Assembly: GCA_964482495.1 (NCBI GenBank)
Contig: CAYZXS010000005.1
Coordinates: 60,013-124,012 of the forward strand
Source: J029 sp964482495
Lineage (GTDB): Bacteria; Planctomycetota; UBA1135
Direction: 5' to 3'
DNA length: 64,000 bases
The position numbers and the translations under genes were made by a program. The notes beneath the pieces are model-generated. The model was not told the DNA's origin. It was given only the letters and a program-made list of their open reading frames with translations, and ran no database searches. Numbering within the stretch: the first letter of the stretch is position 1; the number at the start of each line of letters is the position of its first letter. This document shows, piece after piece, positions 58,673 through 64,000 of the stretch.

Positions 58673-61354
58673 AGCCAGGGTGGCCGCCTCGCGGCGCAGG
58701 TCTCCGAGCCGCTGGCGCTCGGACTCGACCACCTCGGCGTCGGCGTTCTGGAGGAAGCGCTCGTTGCTGAGCTTCTTCTCGATACCGCCGATGCCGCCCT
58801 CGACCTTGTTGCGCTTCTTCTCCAGCGAGGCGCGCAGCTGGCCCAGGTCGGTGCCCTCCGGCATCGGCAGGAACACCGAGCCGGCCTCGAAGACGTCGGT
58901 GCCGCAAGGCGCGGGCACCTCGGCCTCTCCGTGGAAGACCTTGAGCTCCCCCAGCGCGGCGAGGAAGGCGATCAGCCCCTGGGCCTGGTGGAAGACCTCG
59001 GCCGGCTGGTCGGCGTCGACGGCCACGGTGCCCGCCGGGCGGGCCGAAGGCGAGACCTCGAGCAGCGCCCGGACGTTGCGGAAGCCGCGCACGGCGTCCT
59101 GGACGCGACGGAAGCCGGCCTCGGCCTCGGCGTCTCGCTGACCAGCCTGGCGCGGCCAGGGCGCGTCCATGATCAGCTCCTGATCGCCGCGGAAGGCCGC
59201 CGGCAGGTGGGCCCAGAGGGCCTCGGTCAGGAAGGGCGTGTACGGGTGCAGGAGCCGCAGCAGGGCGCTCAAGGTGTCGCCGAGGGTTCGGCGCACGCGG
59301 GCAGCCTCGGCCGCCTCCGGCGTGCCGGGGCCGGCGTCCTCGGCGGCGCGCAGGCGCAGCTTGGCGGCCTCGACGTACCAGTCGCAGAACTCGTCCCAGA
59401 CGAAGCGGTAGAGCGCCTGGGCGGCGTCGTGGAAGTGATAGCCCTCGAGGCCCTCGGTGGCGGCCTCGGCTGCGGCGGCGAGCCGCGACTGGATCCAGCG
59501 GTCCTCGAGCTGGTCGGCCGGCTCGTCCGCGACCTCGCCCTCGAGGTGGCCGAGCACGAAGCGGGCCGCGTTCCAGATCTTGTTGCAGAAGCGCTGCCCG
59601 AGGTCGAAGCGGTTCTCGGCCAGCTTCACGTCCTGGCCCTCGCGGGTCAGGATCATCAGCGAGTATCGCACCGCGTCGGCGCCGTACTTCTCGATCATGT
59701 CGACCGGGTCGATGCCGTTGCCGGCCGACTTCGACATCCGCTTGCCCTTGGCGTCGAGCACGTTGGCGTGGATGTAGCAGGTCGAGAAGGGGCAGCGCTC
59801 GCCCTCGGGGCGGCCGTCGAGGAACTCGTAGCCGGCCATCACCATGCGCGCCACCCACAGGTAGATGATGTCGCGCGCGGTGGACAGGAACTGAGTCGGG
59901 TAGAAGCGGGCCAGGTCGGCGCCCTCATCGGGCCAGCCGAGGGTCGCGAAGGGCCACAGCCAGGAGGAGGCCCAGGTGTCGAGCACGTCGTCGTCCTGGC
60001 GCACGATCGGCTTGCCGGTGTCGGGGTGCGGGTCGCCGATCGCCAGGTCCTGGACCGAGGCCACCGGGGCGCCGTCCTCGTCGTACCAGACCGGGATCCG
60101 GTGCCCCCACCACAGCTGGCGGCTGATGCACCAGTCGCGCACGTTCTCGAGCCAGTCCAGGTAGACCTTGGTCCAGCGCTCGGGCTGGATGCGCAGCGCG
60201 CCGGTGTTGAGGGCGTCGATCGCCGGCTTGGCCATCGGCTCCATGCGCACGAACCACTGCTCGGAGACCAGGGGCTCGATCGGCGTCTTGGAGCGGTCGG
60301 AGAGGGTCACGTTGTGGGTGATCTCCTCGATCTTCTCCAGCAGCTCGCGCTCCTCGAACCAGGCGACGACCGCCTCGCGGGCGGCCTCGCGGCTCATGCC
60401 GGCGAAGGGGCCGGCGTTCTCGTTGAGGGTGCCGTCGTTCTCGAGGATGTTGATGATCTCGAGGCCGTGGCGGGCGCCGCGCTCGTAGTCGGCCGGGTCG
60501 TGGCCGGGCGTGACCTTGACCGCGCCGGTGCCGAACTCGGACTCGACCGAGTCGTCGGCGACGACCTTGATCTCGCGGTCGACGATCGGCAGCACCAGGG
60601 TCTGGCCGACCAGGTCGCGGAAGCGCTCGTCGTCCGGGTGCACGGCGACGCCGGTGTCGCCGAGCATGGTCTCGGGGCGGGTGGTCGCGACCGTCAGGTA
60701 GCGGCCATCCTGGCCCTGGACCGGGTAGCGCAGGTACCAGAGCTTGCCCTTGCGCTGCACGTACTCGATCTCGTCGTCGCTGACGGCCGTCTGCAGCTTG
60801 CAGTCCCAGTTGACCAGCCGGGCGCCGCGGTAGACCAGCCCCTTCTCCCACATGCGCACGAAGGACTCGCGCACCGCGCGCGACATGTCCTCGTCGAGGG
60901 TGAACTTGGTCCGCGACCAGTCGCAGCTGGCGCCGAGGCGCTTGAGCTGCTCGAGGATGAAGTTGCCGTGGTGCTCCTTCCAGTCCCAGATCTCGGCCAG
61001 GAAGGCCTCGCGGCCCATCTCCTCGCGCGTGACGCCCTTCTCCTGGTAGAGCTTCTTCTCCACCACTGCCTGGGTGGCGATGCCGGCGTGGTCGGTGCCG
61101 GGCAGCCACAGCACGTCGTGCCCGGCCATGCGCCGCTGGCGCGCCACGATGTCCTGCATGGTGTTGTTGAGCGCGTGGCCCATGTGCAGGACGCCCGTGA
61201 CGTTGGGCGGCGGGATCATGATGGTGAAGGTCGGCCGGCCGCTGTCCTCGGCGGGCGGCGTCATCAGGCCGCTGTCCAGCCAGGACTGGTAGATCGGCTG
61301 CTCGATCTCGCCCGGGGTGAAGCGGCTCGGGAGGCTCTGCGTGGTCTCGTTCAT
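58649..61354 (-). CDS. valS: Valyl-tRNA synthetase
   Basis: Class I synthetase charging tRNA-Val, 901 residues. The H-I-G-H-type motif is H-M-G-H at 57-60, preceded by P-P-P-N-V-T-G, and the K-M-S-K-S-type motif is R-M-S-K-S-A-G-N near residue 538. The editing domain with T-T-R-P-E-T-M-L-G-D-T-G and the C-terminal coiled coil are complete. The ATG at 61354 overlaps the stop of the RmlD-like gene (ATGA). The end runs into the decamer repeats but the stop is before the gap, so the gene is intact. Confidence 0.96.
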   Translation of the reverse strand: MNETTQSLPSRFTPGEIEQPIYQSWLDSGLMTPPAEDSGRPTFTIMIPPPNVTGVLHMGHALNNTMQDIVARQRRMAGHDVLWLPGTDHAGIATQAVVEKKLYQEKGVTREEMGREAFLAEIWDWKEHHGNFILEQLKRLGASCDWSRTKFTLDEDMSRAVRESFVRMWEKGLVYRGARLVNWDCKLQTAVSDDEIEYVQRKGKLWYLRYPVQGQDGRYLTVATTRPETMLGDTGVAVHPDDERFRDLVGQTLVLPIVDREIKVVADDSVESEFGTGAVKVTPGHDPADYERGARHGLEIINILENDGTLNENAGPFAGMSREAAREAVVAWFEERELLEKIEEITHNVTLSDRSKTPIEPLVSEQWFVRMEPMAKPAIDALNTGALRIQPERWTKVYLDWLENVRDWCISRQLWWGHRIPVWYDEDGAPVASVQDLAIGDPHPDTGKPIVRQDDDVLDTWASSWLWPFATLGWPDEGADLARFYPTQFLSTARDIIYLWVARMVMAGYEFLDGRPEGERCPFSTCYIHANVLDAKGKRMSKSAGNGIDPVDMIEKYGADAVRYSLMILTREGQDVKLAENRFDLGQRFCNKIWNAARFVLGHLEGEVADEPADQLEDRWIQSRLAAAAEAATEGLEGYHFHDAAQALYRFVWDEFCDWYVEAAKLRLRAAEDAGPGTPEAAEAARVRRTLGDTLSALLRLLHPYTPFLTEALWAHLPAAFRGDQELIMDAPWPRQAGQRDAEAEAGFRRVQDAVRGFRNVRALLEVSPSARPAGTVAVDADQPAEVFHQAQGLIAFLAALGELKVFHGEAEVPAPCGTDVFEAGSVFLPMPEGTDLGQLRASLEKKRNKVEGGIGGIEKKLSNERFLQNADAEVVESERQRLGDLRREAATLAQNLAQLG

Positions 61355-62238
61355 GGTGCGGTGGGGAACCGTCGAGCCAGGGATTGTCGCAGATCGGGGG
61401 GACTCCATCCCAATTCCCGACGCGCCCGGTCGCAGCGCAGGACCAGGCGCCGCGGCCGGGCCGGCGCGATCTCGGCGGCCAAGCCCGAGTCCAGCTCCGG
61501 CGCCACACCGGCGGCGGCGCAGACGCGCAGGCCGAGCTCGTGCCGGTCGACGCCGCCGGCGCCGGCGAAGTGGAAGACGCCGCCGGGGACGGGTTCGCCG
61601 TCGGCCAGGGACCGGGCCAGGCCGAGCAGGGCCTCGGCGGCCAGCTCGGCGGCAATCGGCGCCCGCAGCTCGTCGGCGAAGAGCACCGGCCGCTCCCCCG
61701 CCGCGAGGGCGGCGAGCAGCGCGCTGTCGGCGCCGCGCCGACCCGGCCCGGCGTCACCGCCAAGCAGCAGGGGCAGCCGGGCGACGGTCTGGCCGGCGGC
61801 CAGGACCAGGGCCTCGGCCTCGGCCTTGCTCCGGCCGTAGACCGAGTCCGCGTCCGGCGGCTGGTCCTCGTCGTAGGCGCCGCGTCGGCCGTCGAAGACC
61901 ATGTCCGTGCTGACCAGGAGGACCGGGCAGCCGGCGGCGGCCGCGGCGGGGAGCAGCTCGGCGACCGCCTCGACGTTGATGCGCCGGCAGGCGGCGGGGT
62001 CGGCCTCGGCGTCGCCGACCCGGGTCATCGCCGCGGCGTGCAGCACCGCGGCGGGCGGGCGGCGGCGGATGAGCTCGGCGAAGGCGCCGGGCCGCGCCAG
62101 GTCGAGCGGCTCGAAGGGTGTGGCCGCGGGCCAGAATGCGGGGCGCCCGCGACCGGCCAGCCGCACCTCGGATGGCGCACGAGCCGCCAACCCCAGGCCG
62201 AGCACGCCGCCGCCGCCGGTGATCAGGAGGTCGCCCAT
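61351..62238 (-). CDS. RmlD-like NAD(P)-dependent sugar-nucleotide reductase
   Basis: A short-chain-dehydrogenase-fold protein of 295 residues, similar to dTDP-4-dehydrorhamnose reductase. The N-terminal G-G-G-G-V-L-G replaces the usual G-x-x-G-x-x-G; S-T-D-M-V-F-D-G and the catalytic Y-G-R-S-K (Y-x-x-x-K) are present. No other rhamnose genes are in the window, so the exact sugar is uncertain. It overlaps valS by 4 nt and is divergent from the lipid-kinase gene. Confidence 0.78.
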   Translation of the reverse strand: MGDLLITGGGGVLGLGLAARAPSEVRLAGRGRPAFWPAATPFEPLDLARPGAFAELIRRRPPAAVLHAAAMTRVGDAEADPAACRRINVEAVAELLPAAAAAGCPVLLVSTDMVFDGRRGAYDEDQPPDADSVYGRSKAEAEALVLAAGQTVARLPLLLGGDAGPGRRGADSALLAALAAGERPVLFADELRAPIAAELAAEALLGLARSLADGEPVPGGVFHFAGAGGVDRHELGLRVCAAAGVAPELDSGLAAEIAPARPRRLVLRCDRARRELGWSPPDLRQSLARRFPTAP

Positions 62239-62270
62239 GCCGCAGCTACACTAGCCGAGCTCCGGCATCC

Positions 62271-63143
62271 ATGCAGATCGAGATCATCACCAACCCCCGC
62301 TCCGGGCGCGGCCAAGGACCGGCGCGGGCGGCCGCGATCGCCGCCGAGCTGGTGCGCCGCGGTCACCAGCCGCGGATCCACGCCGGCCGCAGCCGGGAGG
62401 ACGCCACCGCCTGGGCCGAGCGCGCCAGCGCCGGCGCCGACCGGCTGGTGGTGGTCGGCGGCGACGGCTCCTTCAGCGCGGTGATCGAGGGCCTGCCGCC
62501 GGAGCCGCCGCCGGTGGCGCTGTGCCCCTTCGGCACCGGCAACGTGCTCGGAACCGACCTCGGCCTGACCGGCGACCCGATGCAGGCGGTCGACCTGCTC
62601 GAGCGCGGCCGCGTCCAGCCGCTGGACCTGGGCGACACCGGCGGCCGCCGCTGCTTCATGCTCTGCGGCTTCGGCTTCGACGGCGAGCTGATGCGGCGGC
62701 TGGAGGAGCGGCGCCAGGGCACGATGAACAAGCTCGAATACGTCCCGCTGGTGTTGGGGACGATGCGCGGCTGGGAGCCGGCGCCGCAGCGCGTGGTGGC
62801 CGACGGCGAGGACCTGGGCGAATTCGAATTCGGCTTCATCGCCAACGTCCGGCGCTACGGCACCTCCCTGCTGCGGCTGGGCCCGGGCGAGTACGACGAC
62901 GGGCTCTGGGAGCTGCACCTGCTGCGCCGCGCCAGCCTCTTCGGCGGCCTGCGGGCGGCCTTCGCGGCCCTGACCGGCGGCGCCCACCGCTCGCCGCTGA
63001 TCGACTACCGCCAGGTCCGGGAGGTCGAGATCCGCGGCGAGCGGCCGGCGCCGGTCCAGATCGACGGCGACTACCACGGCTCCACCCCGTTAGAATTCTG
63101 CGTCAGCGGCGTGCGCGTGCCGCTGCTGGTCCCCCCGGCATGA
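62271..63143 (+). CDS. Diacylglycerol/sphingolipid-kinase-like protein
   Basis: DAGK-catalytic-domain protein of 290 residues. It has N-P-R-S-G-R-G near residue 6-12, V-V-G-G-D-G-S-F near 61-68 (the G-G-D-G-T nucleotide motif with S for T), P-F-G-T-G-N-V-L near 83 and a C-terminal beta sandwich ending with V-Q-I-D-G-D-Y near 264. It would phosphorylate a lipid diacylglycerol or related alcohol. The stop overlaps the kdsA start (ATGA), linking it to envelope lipid synthesis. Confidence 0.82.
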   Translation: MQIEIITNPRSGRGQGPARAAAIAAELVRRGHQPRIHAGRSREDATAWAERASAGADRLVVVGGDGSFSAVIEGLPPEPPPVALCPFGTGNVLGTDLGLTGDPMQAVDLLERGRVQPLDLGDTGGRRCFMLCGFGFDGELMRRLEERRQGTMNKLEYVPLVLGTMRGWEPAPQRVVADGEDLGEFEFGFIANVRRYGTSLLRLGPGEYDDGLWELHLLRRASLFGGLRAAFAALTGGAHRSPLIDYRQVREVEIRGERPAPVQIDGDYHGSTPLEFCVSGVRVPLLVPPA

Positions 63144-63967
63144 GCAAGCCCCCCCTCGAGATCCTCCCCGGCCTTTCGGTCGGCCCCGGGCAGCCGCCGC
63201 TGCTCATCGCAGGCCCCTGCGTGCTCGAGGGTCCGCAGAGCGTCGATTATGCCGAGCAGATCGCGGAGGCGGTCGACGGCGCGGGCTTCTCGTGGGTGTT
63301 CAAGGCCTCCTTCGACAAGGCCAACCGAACCTCGCTCGGCAGCGACCGCGGCGTCGGCATGGCCGCCGGGCTGGAGCTGCTGGCGGAGATCCGCGAGCGG
63401 CTGCAGGTGCCGGTGCTGACGGACGTCCACCTGCCGGAGCAGTGCGCGCCCGCGGCGGAGGTGTGCCAGGTGCTGCAGATCCCGGCCTTCTTGTGCCGCC
63501 AGACCGACCTGCTGGTGGCGGCGGCCGAGACCGGGCGCGCCGTGAACCTGAAGAAGGGCCAGTTCCTGGCGCCGGCCGACGCCGGCCACGCGGCCGCCAA
63601 GCTCGCCGGGGCCGGCGACGGCAAGGTCATGCTGACCGAGCGCGGCAGCTTCTTCGGCTACGGCCGGCTCGTGGTGGACTTCGCCGCCCTGCCGGAGCTG
63701 CAGGCGACCGGCTTCCCCGTGATCCTCGACGCGACCCACTCGGTGCAGGAGCCCGGCAGCGGCAGCGGCCGGACCGGCGGCGACTGGACCAAGGCGCCGT
63801 TGCTGCTGCGCGCAGGCGCCGCCGCCGGCTACGACGGCTTCTTCGTCGAGACCCACCCCGACCCGCTGAGCTCGCCGAGCGACGGCCCGAACATGATCCC
63901 GCTGGGGGAGCTGCGCCGCGTGCTCGATGGAGTCGCCAAGATTACGGGGTCAGACATCGATTGTTAA
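63140..63967 (+). CDS. kdsA: 3-deoxy-8-phosphooctulonate synthase (KDO8P synthase)
   Basis: Condenses phosphoenolpyruvate with arabinose 5-phosphate for Kdo of LPS. The 275-residue product has I-A-G-P-C-V-L-E near the N-terminus (metal-binding C27, as in the Aquifex metal-dependent class; E. coli has N there), F-K-A-S-F-D-K-A-N-R-T-S, I-P-A-F-L-C-R-Q-T-D-L-L and D-A-T-H-S-V-Q. It implies an LPS-bearing outer membrane. It ends at 63967; the last 33 nt of the window hold nothing identifiable. Confidence 0.93.
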   Translation: MSKPPLEILPGLSVGPGQPPLLIAGPCVLEGPQSVDYAEQIAEAVDGAGFSWVFKASFDKANRTSLGSDRGVGMAAGLELLAEIRERLQVPVLTDVHLPEQCAPAAEVCQVLQIPAFLCRQTDLLVAAAETGRAVNLKKGQFLAPADAGHAAAKLAGAGDGKVMLTERGSFFGYGRLVVDFAALPELQATGFPVILDATHSVQEPGSGSGRTGGDWTKAPLLLRAGAAAGYDGFFVETHPDPLSSPSDGPNMIPLGELRRVLDGVAKITGSDIDC

Positions 63968-64000
63968 TCGAGGTCGTACGTCGACTTCCTGCGCCAAGGC

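Overview
The window looks like a high-GC (roughly 70% by eye) Gram-negative bacterial chromosome segment, most likely from a metagenome assembly: it holds a 100-N scaffold gap flanked by an exact 55-nt duplication. KdsA (LPS Kdo synthesis), a FadL-like outer-membrane protein, lipoproteins and an Mla-type lipid ABC transporter point to a diderm envelope. The many secreted or lipid-anchored proteins, a signal peptide ending in A-Q, a SUMF1-like and a sulfatase-like protein, and a Tsr3/DUF367 homologue are compatible with Planctomycetota, but I cannot prove the phylum without a search.

Region 1 (1-22558, all minus strand) is a nearly continuous beta/str/S10 information-processing block. In transcription order: tRNA-Thr(UGU), tRNA-Tyr(GUA), tRNA-Gly(UCC), tRNA-Thr(GGU), tuf, rpmG, secE, nusG, rplK, rplA, rplJ, rplL, rpoB, rpoC; then rpsL, rpsG, a Tsr3-like gene and a divergent fusA; then the S10 operon rpsJ-rplC-rplD-rplW-rplB-rpsS-rplV-rpsC-rplP-rpmC-rpsQ-rplN (cut by the window edge). 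Good promoters of the form TTGACY-16 nt-(-10) precede the tRNA/tuf, rpsL and rpsJ units. Oddities are a long insertion in L16, a changed universally conserved loop in L2, and an EF-G with an atypical domain IV.

Region 2 (22559-30852) carries chorismate synthase with a stand-alone receiver domain and a MutS2 that lacks its Smr domain (minus). A cystathionine beta-synthase and a cystathionine gamma-lyase/synthase pair (plus; transsulfuration) follows, then an HU-like protein, D-aminoacyl-tRNA deacylase and a TPR lipoprotein (minus).

Region 3 (30942-41372, plus) begins with a tightly overlapping four-gene set: a lipoprotein made of about 18 WP-x-F repeats, MlaE-like permease, MlaF-like ATPase and MlaD/MCE protein. 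I consider this the best candidate for a poorly described system (an outer-membrane partner for lipid transport). It continues with TypA/BipA, a GT2 glycosyltransferase, an M50 site-2 protease, a membrane-anchored sulfatase-superfamily protein and a secreted parvulin isomerase.

Region 4 (41390-52000) encodes propionyl-CoA to succinyl-CoA conversion: biotin carrier, biotin carboxylase, carboxyltransferase and methylmalonyl-CoA epimerase in one minus-strand operon, and the catalytic chain of methylmalonyl-CoA mutase further on. Between them lie a thioesterase, a fused formiminotransferase-cyclodeaminase, a membrane protein, a HAD phosphatase and an endonuclease/exonuclease/phosphatase-family lipoprotein.

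Region 5 (51955-64000) has a secreted kelch protein, a FadL-like porin, an RluD-type pseudouridine synthase, a SUMF1-domain protein, a DUF2007-like membrane protein, the scaffold gap, valyl-tRNA synthetase, an RmlD-like reductase, a lipid/diacylglycerol-kinase-like protein and KdsA. No CRISPR array, insertion sequence, integrase or phage gene was seen, and no stretch over 300 bases lacks a gene.
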